A DNA stretch of 64,000 bases from Peribacter sp043814035 (GCA_043814035.1 JBDRKJ010000009.1:11113-75112), one strand, 5' to 3'; shown: positions 52,456 through 61,773, numbered from the stretch's first letter. Notes: generated by a model from the sequence alone, not told the origin. Program-made: numbers and translations.

Positions 52456-53367
52456 ATGAATATGAAAATGCTCCGGTACCGGCAGTATGAGAGTGCGTTA
52501 CCGATGCTTGTCGCAAGAGAGTTAATCAGGAGAGGAGCAAGTCAGGAGGGCGTTTTAGAGTTTCATACGCTCTGGTTTCCAGACACTACGGAGTCGACGC
52601 AACTAGAAGCAGTGATGCGTTTGAAACAAGAGAAGGTAATAGTGACATCGGACATCGTTGAAAGAAAAGAAGATCATGCTGGTCGAAAATACGAGCTGAA
52701 AACAGAACCAAAGGTACCGCGAAGAGAGTTGGTATTTCAGCTTCAAGTCTTGCCAGAACTCGAAAGATATTACGAAGATCAGGGGAGCTATACCGGCTTG
52801 ATAACGGAAGAGGAAATGAGTATTAAGAAAATGAGTGAAGGTCTGAAAACGTTCCTAGAGGAACGCTCGTCTGCTCTAGAAAAAACTGAGTTGAGCGTTA
52901 CAGATGAAGAATTGGATGGAACAATAAACCCATTCTTAGCGGCGACCTATCTGGAGATGAAGGGTGCTATAGAAATAATCAAAATGTTGCCTCCAGCAAG
53001 ACATGCGAAGAGTCCAACAACAATCCTTCAAATTGATTTAGTGCGACCGGTAGAGCCGATAGAAACCAGTCGGATGAAATACGACTCAAAAGAAAGGATA
53101 ATTACCTTAAAAAATCGTAAACCGTATAAATTTCCAGAAGGAGACCAATCGGAGAAAATCCTCTACGCAATGTGTTTTAGCGAAAACTATTTTTTATCAA
53201 AACAAGAAATCGTTGTGTCTGCACAGCGAGGGTCGCTAAAAAATATAGATGCTAATCTCAGCAAACAGCTGATAAAAGAACTCAAAGAAAAGCTTGGCAT
53301 CAAGGCGGGTTCGCAAGAAGACATCATTGAAAGTGTTCGAGGAGAGGGATACCAACTCATCAAATAA
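52456..53367 (+). CDS. winged-helix transcription regulator-like protein
   Basis: 303 residues. The C-terminal 80 residues match an OmpR-type wHTH: SKQEIVVSA...NIDANLSKQLIKELKEKLGI...IIESVRGEGYQLIK. The N-terminal part is helical with no receiver signature. It is divergent from the CHAT gene and may control it or the replication genes of the element. Confidence 0.6.
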   Translation: MNMKMLRYRQYESALPMLVARELIRRGASQEGVLEFHTLWFPDTTESTQLEAVMRLKQEKVIVTSDIVERKEDHAGRKYELKTEPKVPRRELVFQLQVLPELERYYEDQGSYTGLITEEEMSIKKMSEGLKTFLEERSSALEKTELSVTDEELDGTINPFLAATYLEMKGAIEIIKMLPPARHAKSPTTILQIDLVRPVEPIETSRMKYDSKERIITLKNRKPYKFPEGDQSEKILYAMCFSENYFLSKQEIVVSAQRGSLKNIDANLSKQLIKELKEKLGIKAGSQEDIIESVRGEGYQLIK

Positions 53368-53594
53368 TCTCAAGGGTATTAATACGGTGACCTGACCGTT
53401 GCCTGACCATAACCGACCGACATTTTGGCTTAGATAAATCAAAATGCACGCATGCCTTCCGAGGTTCATGCGCAGGCTTCCTACACGTTCTCCCCCGCGA
53501 AGAACGCTGCCCAGCTTTTAGTTGAGGTAGTAGAGCTTGTCCTAAACGAACCAGAAGAACAAAAGAGATATGTAAATGAATCCCAAAAACAACC

Positions 53595-53828
53595 ATGCAC
53601 ACAATAGCTAGTTCTGACATCCAATATTCTGCGTTCATAATCGCGCGTGGCGGAAGAATTATTTCGATAGACAGAAGCAACCCCCGTCGTGCCGTCTTTG
53701 TATTGGAGACAGGAGTTTCAGAAGAAGACTTGAAGCAAGAGTTTCTTTCCAATCCTCTAGTCCATTTGCAGAACTTCATAGCCGCTCAAACAACAGCCAA
53801 AAAGGCGCTTTATTCAGATGTCTATTAA
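53595..53828 (+). CDS. DUF5659-like small protein, element 2
   Basis: 77 residues; matches the protein at 31966 over its whole length (see there). The ATG follows an AT-rich spacer with a TGACCNTTGCCTGACC-type direct repeat (53384-53420). It lies upstream of the PrimPol gene, as the paralogue lies upstream of the TOPRIM gene in element 1. Confidence 0.65.
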   Translation: MHTIASSDIQYSAFIIARGGRIISIDRSNPRRAVFVLETGVSEEDLKQEFLSNPLVHLQNFIAAQTTAKKALYSDVY

Positions 53829-53885
53829 TCGTCATGTCACAATTCTACTGTAGCCACCGACCCCACAACCCACCCAAAAGAAAAC

Positions 53886-53962
53886 CACCTTAGGTAATAA
53901 GGCGGTCTCCTCAGCTATCACGTAGCCTACCAAGTATATCAAAATACTGAGGGGAGACCATA
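53886..53962. promoter_or_regulatory. structured leader, three-way-junction-like
   Basis: Outer stem GGTCTCCTCAG (53904-53914) with CTGAGGGGAGACC (53947-53959, two bulged G), enclosing GCTA-TCACG-TAGC and AGTAT-ATCAAA-ATACT hairpins. It lies 40 bases before the ATG at 54001. Probably an RNA control element for the 54001-56395 operon; not matched to a known class. Confidence 0.5.
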
Positions 53963-54000
53963 TTTCTGATCTCTCTTTATTTGTTTTTCCATCTAAAATC

Positions 54001-54435
54001 ATGGTTGAAAGCATCGAAAACAATCGACGTTACTATGCACTGCAATCTGTAAAGACCCCCGGACAGAAAACGCAATACCGTCTCAAAATTCCCTTCCAGC
54101 TCGAAGGATTCCATCTGATCCTATCAGCGTTAAGCAAAATAGGTGACTACGACGACCGCACCCCTCTTCGGAAAGGAATGGTGCAGTCAGCGGTGTGCTT
54201 CAGAGGAGAAACGGAAGAGCGTATACATACGACGAAGGAGGAGATCTGCAAAGAAGACCTAAGCGACGGGTCAGGTCGTATCTATGCCCGAATTCTTGAG
54301 GGTCAAACGTCAGGTGAATTGATACTGACCACGTACAGGAGGGCATATTTGGAACAATTTGTTCAGCCTCTTATAGAGGTCACAAAAGCATATTTAATTA
54401 CCCCTGAGAACAAGAATCTTCTGAGCGAGATTTGA
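54001..54435 (+). CDS. hypothetical protein upstream of the replication gene
   Basis: 144 residues, soluble, with no recognised domain (SIENNRRYYALQSVKTPGQK...). It ends 28 bases before the PrimPol gene and probably shares its leader. Perhaps a replication regulator. Confidence 0.55.
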   Translation: MVESIENNRRYYALQSVKTPGQKTQYRLKIPFQLEGFHLILSALSKIGDYDDRTPLRKGMVQSAVCFRGETEERIHTTKEEICKEDLSDGSGRIYARILEGQTSGELILTTYRRAYLEQFVQPLIEVTKAYLITPENKNLLSEI

Positions 54436-54463
54436 AATTTTATTTTTTACTTTCTACATAATT

Positions 54464-56395
54464 ATGAACCCAGAAATTAACCTTTACGAAGAGGCTCGCC
54501 GATATGCGAGCCTCGGCTGGTCGGTGATCCCTATGAAATTCGAGAAGTACGAGGAAGACGGCGTCATTAAGTACAAGAAGAAGCCTGCGATTGAATGGAA
54601 ACCGTATCAGGAAAGGCTGCCTACGGATGAAGAGCACCGTAGATGGTTCTCAAGGCTGGATGTAACAGGCATTGGTCTTGTAACAGGGAAGCTGTCAGGC
54701 GTAGTCGTGCTGGATGCCGAAAAGGACGGGCTGGATGATTTGCGTGCATTGAAGCTTCCGGAAACGGTAACGAGCAGGAGCGGAGGCGGCGGCATACATT
54801 CGTTCTTCAAATACCCAGATGATGGACTTGAAGTACCTTCACCTACACGAATGCATGGCAGGAAAATGGATGCAAGAGCTGATGGCGGAATCGCCATTCT
54901 TCCACCCTCGTTGCATCCGTCGAGGAACCGATACCAGTGGGAGCGTGACATTTTTACACACAAGAAGGCTGACTGCCCACTAGACCTACTTGCCATGATC
55001 CGTGAGCGAGGCAAAAAAGCTGAAAGTCCTGTAACCGAGATTAAAGAAGGTTCCCGCAATTCGACGCTTGCGAGTCTTGCAGGATCAATGAAGCATCGGG
55101 GCTTGGGACAATCGGTTATAGAAAAAGCGTTAATCGCAGTAAATCAAACAGAGTGCAAGCCTCCATTACCGGAAGACGAGGTAAAAGGTATTGCTGCAAG
55201 CATTGCCAAGTATAAAGAGCAAGCTGCCAGTCGCTCACCAGTCATCATCTGCCTAAACGACGTAAAACCAGAAAAAATAAGCTGGGTTTGGGAACATCGC
55301 ATCCCCCTCGGAAAACTTACAATTGTCGAGGGAGATCCCGGCGTGGGAAAATCTACTATTGCCTTGGATATAGCTGCCCATGTCAGTCGGGGAGACCCCC
55401 TACCCGGAGATGAACACCGAACAGACATCAAGCCTATGAAATGCCTACTCCTTACACCTGAAGACGGCTTGGCGGATACCATTCGCCCCCGACTGGATAA
55501 AATGGAAGCCGACGTTACAAAAGTGCTTTCACTGGAAGCAGTGAAGGACTCAAAAGGGAATGAGCAGCACTTTTCCCTGCAGAAAGACCTTGCATTGATG
55601 GATGAGCATTTAGAGGGAGGTGGCTATGGGCTAGTGGTAATCGACCCTCTAAACGCTTACATGGCTTCGGTAGACACTTACAAAGACGCAGAGGTAAGAA
55701 CTGTGCTGACACCACTTGCCAAAATGGCGGAGAAGCACAACGTGGCAGTCATTTGTGTCCGGCACCTGACAAAGGAAATAGGAGGAAAAGCAATTTACCG
55801 CGGACAAGGCTCTATCGGGTTCGCGGGTGCTGCCAGAATGATCCACTTAGTCGGAAGGACAGCGTTAAACCCCGAGCTATGTGCAATGATTTGCACGAAA
55901 TCGAATATCTGCAAACTTCCACCGCCAATGGGTTTTTCCATTGAAGATTCTTCTGTTACTTGGAAGGGGGAGATAGATGCCACAGCGGCAGACTTGCTTT
56001 CGCCTCCGCAACCAGAAGAAAAGTCCGCACTGGAAGAAGCTACGGATTTTCTGGAAAGCGAGTTATCAGCAGGCTCGGTTCCTTCTAATGACGTACTAAA
56101 AGCCGCCAAGGCACAGGGCATCTCCCAAAAGACGTTACGTAGGGCAAAAAAATCTTTGGAAATAGAAGCTTGCAGAGTGGGAACGACTTGGGAATGGAAG
56201 ATGGCCAAAAAACCCACCCCTACAGGACGGCCATCTTCACTTTTTGGCTTACTTGAAGAGATTGAAGAAAAGAACATGGCCATCAGAACCGAGGGGGAAA
56301 GCTTGGGCACCTTGGAAGATGAGCCGGATATGTATGAAGTTGCTGGCATTGACGAGCGGACATTAGAAAGCGAAGAATTCAGCATCACGTATTGA
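54464..56395 (+). CDS. PrimPol / RepA-type helicase fusion (element replication protein)
   Basis: 643 residues. N-terminal bifunctional primase-polymerase: VVVLDAEKDG (metal-binding D84, E86) and GGGGIHSFF (H112). Then a small helical domain, then a RepA/RecA-type hexameric helicase domain with Walker A EGDPGVGKST (about 289-298) and Walker B-like LVVIDPLNAYM. The C-terminal 130 residues contain a wHTH-like segment (SNDVLKAAKAQGISQKTLRRAKKSLEI). It would start replication of the element. The gene ends in a terminator. Confidence 0.85.
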   Translation: MNPEINLYEEARRYASLGWSVIPMKFEKYEEDGVIKYKKKPAIEWKPYQERLPTDEEHRRWFSRLDVTGIGLVTGKLSGVVVLDAEKDGLDDLRALKLPETVTSRSGGGGIHSFFKYPDDGLEVPSPTRMHGRKMDARADGGIAILPPSLHPSRNRYQWERDIFTHKKADCPLDLLAMIRERGKKAESPVTEIKEGSRNSTLASLAGSMKHRGLGQSVIEKALIAVNQTECKPPLPEDEVKGIAASIAKYKEQAASRSPVIICLNDVKPEKISWVWEHRIPLGKLTIVEGDPGVGKSTIALDIAAHVSRGDPLPGDEHRTDIKPMKCLLLTPEDGLADTIRPRLDKMEADVTKVLSLEAVKDSKGNEQHFSLQKDLALMDEHLEGGGYGLVVIDPLNAYMASVDTYKDAEVRTVLTPLAKMAEKHNVAVICVRHLTKEIGGKAIYRGQGSIGFAGAARMIHLVGRTALNPELCAMICTKSNICKLPPPMGFSIEDSSVTWKGEIDATAADLLSPPQPEEKSALEEATDFLESELSAGSVPSNDVLKAAKAQGISQKTLRRAKKSLEIEACRVGTTWEWKMAKKPTPTGRPSSLFGLLEEIEEKNMAIRTEGESLGTLEDEPDMYEVAGIDERTLESEEFSITY

Positions 56396-56411
56396 TGTTG
56401 TGTATTAAGGG

Positions 56412-56440
56412 GGGGACAGTCGGGCAGCTGTCCCCTTTAT
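56412..56440 (+). terminator. rho-independent terminator
   Basis: GGGGACAG-TCGGGCAG-CTGTCCCC, an 8-bp perfect stem followed by TTTATT, 16 bases after the PrimPol stop. The rest of the spacer to 56654 is AT-rich and holds nothing I recognise. Confidence 0.85.
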
Positions 56441-56654
56441 TAAAATATTTCATAATCAATATTTAGTTGTCCGAGTAGTCCTATAGCTACCCTCACATCA
56501 CAAAACGGAAAACTGTTTTAAAATCATCAATTAATTGTCCGATCTGTCCTACTAGGGGTGGGTGCTCAGTAACAGTTGAATAAGACTTTTTCTTTAAAGT
56601 AAGCCTTTAATCTTGAAAAAGTTTCCTATAAAATATAATTAAGAATAAGCAATA

Positions 56655-56686
56655 GCGTGAATCCCCGAACTCGGGGCAGTTCACGC
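56655..56686. promoter_or_regulatory. double hairpin leader 8 bases before a start codon
   Basis: GCGTGAA (56655-56661) pairs with TTCACGC (56680-56686) around CCCCG-AACT-CGGGG. The ATG of the next gene is at 56695, so the helix could block the ribosome site. Confidence 0.5.
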
Positions 56687-56694
56687 CTTTCGTC

Positions 56695-56931
56695 ATGGAT
56701 ATGGACAATGCAAAATCCCAGAAGGCAACCGAGAAAACATTGCTGGAGGAACTACGGAGAACAGCAAGGGCTTTGGAGGAACTTGATTACAAACTCGACC
56801 TGCAACTAATAAAAGGAGACTTGGAGGGGAGTGTGCGAACCAAGAAGGCACTGGAAATCGGCCGGAAACATTTTTACATGCTCTCCCAGAAGCACAAGAA
56901 GCTCTGGAAACGGCGAAGATCTTCCAAGTAA
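56695..56931 (+). CDS. small coiled-coil protein of element 2
   Basis: 78 residues, helical, Lys/Glu/Leu-rich (ALEELDYKLDLQLIKGDLEG), with a basic C-terminus (KLWKRRRSSK), as in small DNA-binding proteins. A second ATG two codons later is possible. No family is recognised. Confidence 0.55.
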   Translation: MDMDNAKSQKATEKTLLEELRRTARALEELDYKLDLQLIKGDLEGSVRTKKALEIGRKHFYMLSQKHKKLWKRRRSSK

Positions 56932-57011
56932 CTTTTATTTCTTTCACAACTTTTCTATGACATGAATCCACCATTGGCTCTTACAAGTTTTATTTCTTTT
57001 CACACTTTTCC

Positions 57012-57290
57012 ATGATTTCCATTCCAAAGTCGCCAGCAGCAATGGCATACCAAGATAAAGATCTAAATAGTTCAACAAAGCCATCACAACAGCCTACAAA
57101 GGTTATACCATCAACGCAGAAGGTCGAAAACAGCGCCTGCTGCTCCAAGGCAGTACTTCGCTCCTTCCGCCTCGCACTCAACCGATGGCACCCGAAGAAG
57201 CCTGACACAGACCCTTATAGAGGACGAGAGTACAAACAACTCTGTGAAGTCTACAAAACAGTCTTCGGAAAAGACCCCGAGGAATTTTAG
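57012..57290 (+). CDS. small hypothetical protein before the recombinase
   Basis: 92 residues, with a polar N-terminus and a J-domain-like C-terminal stretch (SFRLALNRWHPKKPDTDPYRGREYKQLCEVYKTVFG): WHPKKPD resembles HPD-loop text and 'YKxLCEVYKTVFG' the following helix, so a degenerate DnaJ-like module is possible. It ends before a terminator-like hairpin. Confidence 0.5.
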   Translation: MISIPKSPAAMAYQDKDLNSSTKPSQQPTKVIPSTQKVENSACCSKAVLRSFRLALNRWHPKKPDTDPYRGREYKQLCEVYKTVFGKDPEEF

Positions 57291-57298
57291 CTCTATGT

Positions 57299-57323
57299 CC
57301 TGTCAGCAACGACAGGGATTTTT
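57299..57323 (+). terminator. terminator-like hairpin before the recombinase
   Basis: CCTGTC-AGCAAC-GACAGG followed by GATTTTT, between the 92-aa gene and the recombinase ATG (57336). It may attenuate recombinase expression. Confidence 0.6.
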
Positions 57324-57335
57324 CCATTCAATCAT

Positions 57336-58073
57336 ATGCAGATAATCGGATACATCAGAGTCAGTACGGAAGGACAGACAGAGGGCTTTGGCTTAGCCGA
57401 ACAGGAGGACAGAATCAAAGCGTATGTAAAAGAAGGTGGTCATACACTCCTCCGTATTTTCAGGGAAGAAGGCGTCTCGGGATCACTGGCAAAGCGTCCT
57501 GCCCTTGGCGAACTCTTTGAATACATCAAGGCTCATAAGGTGGATGCCGTGGTTTTTCTCCGGCTCGACCGACTCAGCCGAAACCTGTTACTCAGTGAAC
57601 AGCTGTTACTCGATTTTCAGCAGCTTAATGTGCAGCCGATTTCTTTAGATGAGCCTGATCTGGATTCCCAAGACCCCTCGCGCATCTTGTTTCGTCAGAT
57701 GAAGGGAATGTTGAGCGAATACGAAAAATCAATGATCACCGTCCGAATGTCTGCCGGACGGATCAAAAAAGTGGAAACAGGTGGAGGGTTTGCAGGTGGC
57801 AACGTTGCCTTCGGGTTTAGAGCTGAGGGCGATAACTACGTACCTGTAGAACAGGAGCTAACGATTGTTCGTGAGATTTACAAGCTTCGCAGGAAGCCGA
57901 GACACGGTAAACGCATGTCGTATCAGAAAATCGCTGACTATCTCAATGAAAAGTACGACCTACGCCGTTTCAGTGCCATGTCCTGTCGCTATATCGCCAC
58001 CAACGATTTCTATATGGGTATTCAGAGATATGGAGGTGTAGAGGCTTATCATCCTTCCCTAAAAGTCCTATGA
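57336..58073 (+). CDS. serine recombinase, short form (element 2)
   Basis: 245 residues. Catalytic domain: YIRVSTEGQ (Ser10), VVFLRLDRLSRNLL, and the ERS-like helix (MLSEYEKSMITVRMSAG). Then a partial recombinase domain (GGNVAFGFRAEGDNYVPVEQELTIVREIYKLR...YMGIQRYGGVEAYHP); zinc ribbon and coiled coil are absent. It may be a resolvase of the element or a large recombinase truncated at the C-terminus. Confidence 0.85.
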   Translation: MQIIGYIRVSTEGQTEGFGLAEQEDRIKAYVKEGGHTLLRIFREEGVSGSLAKRPALGELFEYIKAHKVDAVVFLRLDRLSRNLLLSEQLLLDFQQLNVQPISLDEPDLDSQDPSRILFRQMKGMLSEYEKSMITVRMSAGRIKKVETGGGFAGGNVAFGFRAEGDNYVPVEQELTIVREIYKLRRKPRHGKRMSYQKIADYLNEKYDLRRFSAMSCRYIATNDFYMGIQRYGGVEAYHPSLKVL

Positions 58074-58101
58074 GAAACGTAAAGCTAATTTTAATTACCA
58101 T

Positions 58102-58143
58102 TACGGAAATCCCAGTATCCCATGGTAGGTATTGGGCATTCCG
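58102..58143. promoter_or_regulatory. structured leader of the metallopeptidase gene
   Basis: ACGGAA (58102-58107) with TTCCGT (58138-58143), enclosing CCCA/TGGG, 18 bases before the ATG at 58162. Confidence 0.45.
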
Positions 58144-58161
58144 TGATTATCAGCTTGCACC

Positions 58162-58884
58162 ATGAGGAGGAGCTTTAGCCAATTAGTTGGACGCATAAAG
58201 GAGGCCTGCCAGCGACACCGCTACGAATACCAACTCTTGGGCTACGTTGGTCCCTATAAGGAGTTTGAACTATCAAGGGTCATTACACCAGAGACATACG
58301 AAAAGACCGTAGCGGTCATCGCAGGGGTGCACGGGGACGAGCCTGCACCGATTGAGGCTGCCGTGCAGTTCTTGGAAGAAGGTATTGTATCGGAAGGGGT
58401 GCGGATACTGCTCTACCCATGTTTGAACCCGTGGGGTTATGTGCATAACAACCGCAGGAATCACGCAGGCAAGGATTTAAACAGGACACGCTCGCTGCAA
58501 CTGGAGCCAGAACAGTCGTTGTTCTTTATAAGCCTTCTGAACGAGCGTCTGGATTTCTTCCTGTCGATGCACGAGGACTGGTGGAGCAATAAGGTGTATG
58601 CGTTTGCGTTCGGGGAACAGCACAGCGATTTGTATTCTCGAATCCTAAGCGCAGCAGGAAAGCATATGCCCCTTCACAAAGGGAATACTATTGATGGAAT
58701 AGAAGCGAGGAACGGTCTGGTGATGGATCAAAGTGATTCCAGCTTGGAGGATATTGTCAGTCGTACAGGTATACCTTCAATGTGTAGCGAGACAGGAAAA
58801 AGGGCTGAATTTGAGCAGAGGGTTAATGCGAATAAAGCAATGATAAGTGTCTTTCTTGATAAGAAAGGCATAGTTATCTCATAA
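58162..58884 (+). CDS. M14-like zinc carboxypeptidase/amidoacylase
   Basis: 240 residues. Zinc site HxxE in AGVHGDEPAP (H57, E60) and LSMHEDW (H137); substrate Asn/Arg in NHAGKDLNR; catalytic Glu in CSETG (E210). It fits the M14/succinylglutamate desuccinylase fold. No signal peptide. Its position between the recombinase and the type I restriction genes is unusual; a role in defence or in cell-wall peptide cleavage are both possible. Confidence 0.75.
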   Translation: MRRSFSQLVGRIKEACQRHRYEYQLLGYVGPYKEFELSRVITPETYEKTVAVIAGVHGDEPAPIEAAVQFLEEGIVSEGVRILLYPCLNPWGYVHNNRRNHAGKDLNRTRSLQLEPEQSLFFISLLNERLDFFLSMHEDWWSNKVYAFAFGEQHSDLYSRILSAAGKHMPLHKGNTIDGIEARNGLVMDQSDSSLEDIVSRTGIPSMCSETGKRAEFEQRVNANKAMISVFLDKKGIVIS

Positions 58885-58943
58885 ACAACCTACAAAGTTT
58901 CAAAACAAACTCTATACTTCGACTAAATACATGAATATGAACT

Positions 58944-61319
58944 ATGCCCATCAAAAAATCCCAACTCTATAGCTCCATCTGGAAAAGCTGCGACGAACTG
59001 CGCGGCGGAATGGACGCATCCCAGTACAAAGACTATGTGCTGGTGTTACTCTTCTTAAAATATATATCCGATAAGTATGCGGGTGTGCCATTCGCTCCCA
59101 TCACCATTCCAGAAGGCTCAAGCTTCAAGGACATGGTGGCACTCAAGGGTAAGGCGACGATAGGTGATGACATCAACAAGAAAATCATCGCACCGATCGC
59201 AGAGGCCAACAAGCTGTCGGAAATGCCGGACTTCAATAATGTGGAGAAGCTCGGTAGTGATGCAGACATGGTCAAGAAGCTTTCCAATCTCATAGCGATT
59301 TTTGAAAACCCAGCACTGGATTTCAGCCAGAACCGCGCCGAAGGAGATGACATTCTCGGTGATGCCTATGAATATCTGATGAAGAACTTCGCCACAGAGA
59401 GTGGCAAAAGTAAGGGTCAGTTTTACACTCCGGCAGAGGTCAGCAGGATCATCGCCAGAGTCATCGGTATCGCAAGTACGAAGAACGAAACCCCGACTGT
59501 CTATGACCCCACATGTGGCTCTGGCTCATTGCTCTTGAAGGTAGGAGATGAAACCGACAAGAAGGTACAGCTCTACGGTCAGGAAATGGACAATGCGACG
59601 GCAGGACTCGCACGGATGAACATGATTCTGCACGATAACGCAACAGCGGTGATCAAGCGTGAGAACACTCTTTCGACTCCGCTCTTCAAAGATGGTGACT
59701 CACTCAAGACCTTTGATTTTGTGGTAGCCAATCCTCCATTTTCATTTAAGTCATGGAGCAATGGTGTTGATCCTCAGCATGATCCATTTGAACGCTTTCA
59801 AGGATTTGGCGTACCACCAACGAAGAATGGTGACTACGCCTTTCTTTTGCATATTATCCGCTCTCTTAAAACAACTGGCAAAGGCGCCTGCATTCTCCCT
59901 CATGGCGTGCTCTTCCGTGGCAATGCCGAGGCCGAGATTCGCACCAACATTATCCGGCGTGGCTACATCAAGGGCATTATCGGGCTACCGGCCAACCTCT
60001 TCTATGGGACGGGCATTCCCGCCTGCATTGTCATTCTCGACAAAGAGAATGCCGACAGCCGCAAGGGAATCTTCATGATTGATGCGAGTAGGGGCTTCGT
60101 GAAGGACGGCAACAAGAACCGCCTGCGCGCTCAAGACTTGCACAAGATCGTGGACGTATTCAACAAGCAACTGGAAGTACCCAAGTATTCGCGCATGGTG
60201 AGCGTGGTAGAGATTGAGAAAAATGAATTCAACCTGAATATCCCACGCTACATAGACAGTCAGGAAGCTGAGGACATTCAGGATATTGAGGCACACCTGA
60301 AGGGCGATATCCCAACTCAGGACGTTGAAGACCTCGAACGCTACTGGAGCGTCTACCCGACACTCAAGACTTCACTCTTCGGAGAGAGCAAGAGAAAGGG
60401 GTACAACACTCTTCTAGTCGCACAAGAAGAGATCAAGCACACCATCTTCTCGCATCCGGAATTTACGGCATACGCTAAGATCATGGAGGCGACGTTTGCC
60501 ACATGGAAAGAAAGAAATACCGTGCTACTCAAGAAGCTAGCCATCGGCGCAAAGCCGAAGGAGATCATCCATGAAGTATCCGAGGATATTCTGGCTACAT
60601 TCAGCAAGACCAACTTGATCGATAAGTATGACATCTATCAGCATTTGATGGGGTACTGGGCGGAAACTATGCAGGATGACATGTATCTGATTGCCGTTGA
60701 CGGCTGGAAGGCGGAGTTGGTTCCAGTGGAAGGAAAGAAGGGAGAAACAGAGTGCGACCTTGTACCTAAGCTATTGGTTGTGAATCATTACTTTGCAGGT
60801 GAGAAGAAGGCTATAGAAAATCTACAAACTAACCTAGATAATTCCAGCCGAGAAATAGAAGAATTGGAAGAAGAAAACAGCGGGGAGGAAGGATGCTTCG
60901 TGAGCTTTGATAAAGTAAATAAAGCAGCTGTGTCTGCCAGAATGAAAGAGATTAAGGGAAAGTCAGAAGATGCTGAAGAATACAAAGTTATGCAAAGGTG
61001 GCTTGATCTTTCAGGTGCGGAATCGGAAGCGAAGAAGAAGATCAAAGATGCCGAGAAGGCACTGGAGGCACAGGTCGTTGCAAAATATCCGACACTCACC
61101 GAAGCTGATATTAAGATCTTGGTCGTGGATGACAAATGGATGATGACTCTGGAGCAGGCGATCAAAAGCGAAATGGATCGGATTAGCCAGCGCCTCACGC
61201 AACGTATCAAAGAATTGGCAGAGCGTTATGAAACCCCGTTGCCGGCACTCGTCACTGAAACTGAAGTACTCACCAAAAAAGTGGATGAACATCTAACCAA
61301 AATGGGATTCACATGGTAG
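58944..61319 (+). CDS. hsdM: type I restriction-modification methyltransferase subunit
   Basis: 791 residues. HsdM N-terminal helical domain (LYSSIWKSCDELRGGMDASQYKDYVLVLLFLKYISDKY), then N6-adenine MTase: QFYTPAEVSRIIARV, YDPTCGSGSLLLKV (motif I) and ANPPF (motif IV, about 264). The C-terminal 250 residues form a long coiled coil, longer than in classical HsdM and typical of type IC-like or CPR forms. Its stop overlaps the next ATG by 7 bases (ATGGTAG). Confidence 0.93.
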   Translation: MPIKKSQLYSSIWKSCDELRGGMDASQYKDYVLVLLFLKYISDKYAGVPFAPITIPEGSSFKDMVALKGKATIGDDINKKIIAPIAEANKLSEMPDFNNVEKLGSDADMVKKLSNLIAIFENPALDFSQNRAEGDDILGDAYEYLMKNFATESGKSKGQFYTPAEVSRIIARVIGIASTKNETPTVYDPTCGSGSLLLKVGDETDKKVQLYGQEMDNATAGLARMNMILHDNATAVIKRENTLSTPLFKDGDSLKTFDFVVANPPFSFKSWSNGVDPQHDPFERFQGFGVPPTKNGDYAFLLHIIRSLKTTGKGACILPHGVLFRGNAEAEIRTNIIRRGYIKGIIGLPANLFYGTGIPACIVILDKENADSRKGIFMIDASRGFVKDGNKNRLRAQDLHKIVDVFNKQLEVPKYSRMVSVVEIEKNEFNLNIPRYIDSQEAEDIQDIEAHLKGDIPTQDVEDLERYWSVYPTLKTSLFGESKRKGYNTLLVAQEEIKHTIFSHPEFTAYAKIMEATFATWKERNTVLLKKLAIGAKPKEIIHEVSEDILATFSKTNLIDKYDIYQHLMGYWAETMQDDMYLIAVDGWKAELVPVEGKKGETECDLVPKLLVVNHYFAGEKKAIENLQTNLDNSSREIEELEEENSGEEGCFVSFDKVNKAAVSARMKEIKGKSEDAEEYKVMQRWLDLSGAESEAKKKIKDAEKALEAQVVAKYPTLTEADIKILVVDDKWMMTLEQAIKSEMDRISQRLTQRIKELAERYETPLPALVTETEVLTKKVDEHLTKMGFTW

Positions 61320-61771
61320 CGAGAGATCAAATTATCGGCGCATATAAAAAACTGCTTGCAAGAGATGCACATTTATTCACTGTCGATGCAAACGAAAGGA
61401 GCATCACACATTGCTTTGCAATGTATCTGCAAGAAGCATTCCCGGACCATGACGTAGATTGTGAATACAATCGCAACGGCTTGGACCCGAAGAAACTAGC
61501 TACTTTCAAGAAGACAATTGAATCCGATGATACCGATGGTGTGAGTGTCTATCCTGATATCATCGTGCATCAACGTGGAGCGAGTGATAACTTCATCGTA
61601 ATTGAAGCAAAAAAGACGACGAATACAGATGACTCTGACATGGAGAAACTTAAGGCCTACAAAGCTGATTTAGCCTATACACACACATTCTTTGTTCGCT
61701 TCCCAGTCGGCAAAGATTTCAGTCATTTTGATGAGGCTTCTCTCGCTGATTACATTAAAGAAATCTCGTAA
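61313..61771 (+). CDS. PD-(D/E)XK-like accessory protein in the type I locus
   Basis: 152 residues. YPDIIVHQRG...FIVIEAKK gives a PD...ExK nuclease signature (P-D, then E-x-K after the strand), preceded by an acidic/helical part. The gene is nested between hsdM and hsdS with overlaps and so co-expressed. It is not a standard Hsd subunit. It could be an extra nuclease or a control factor. Confidence 0.65.
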   Translation: MVARDQIIGAYKKLLARDAHLFTVDANERSITHCFAMYLQEAFPDHDVDCEYNRNGLDPKKLATFKKTIESDDTDGVSVYPDIIVHQRGASDNFIVIEAKKTTNTDDSDMEKLKAYKADLAYTHTFFVRFPVGKDFSHFDEASLADYIKEIS

Positions 61772-61773
61772 TT

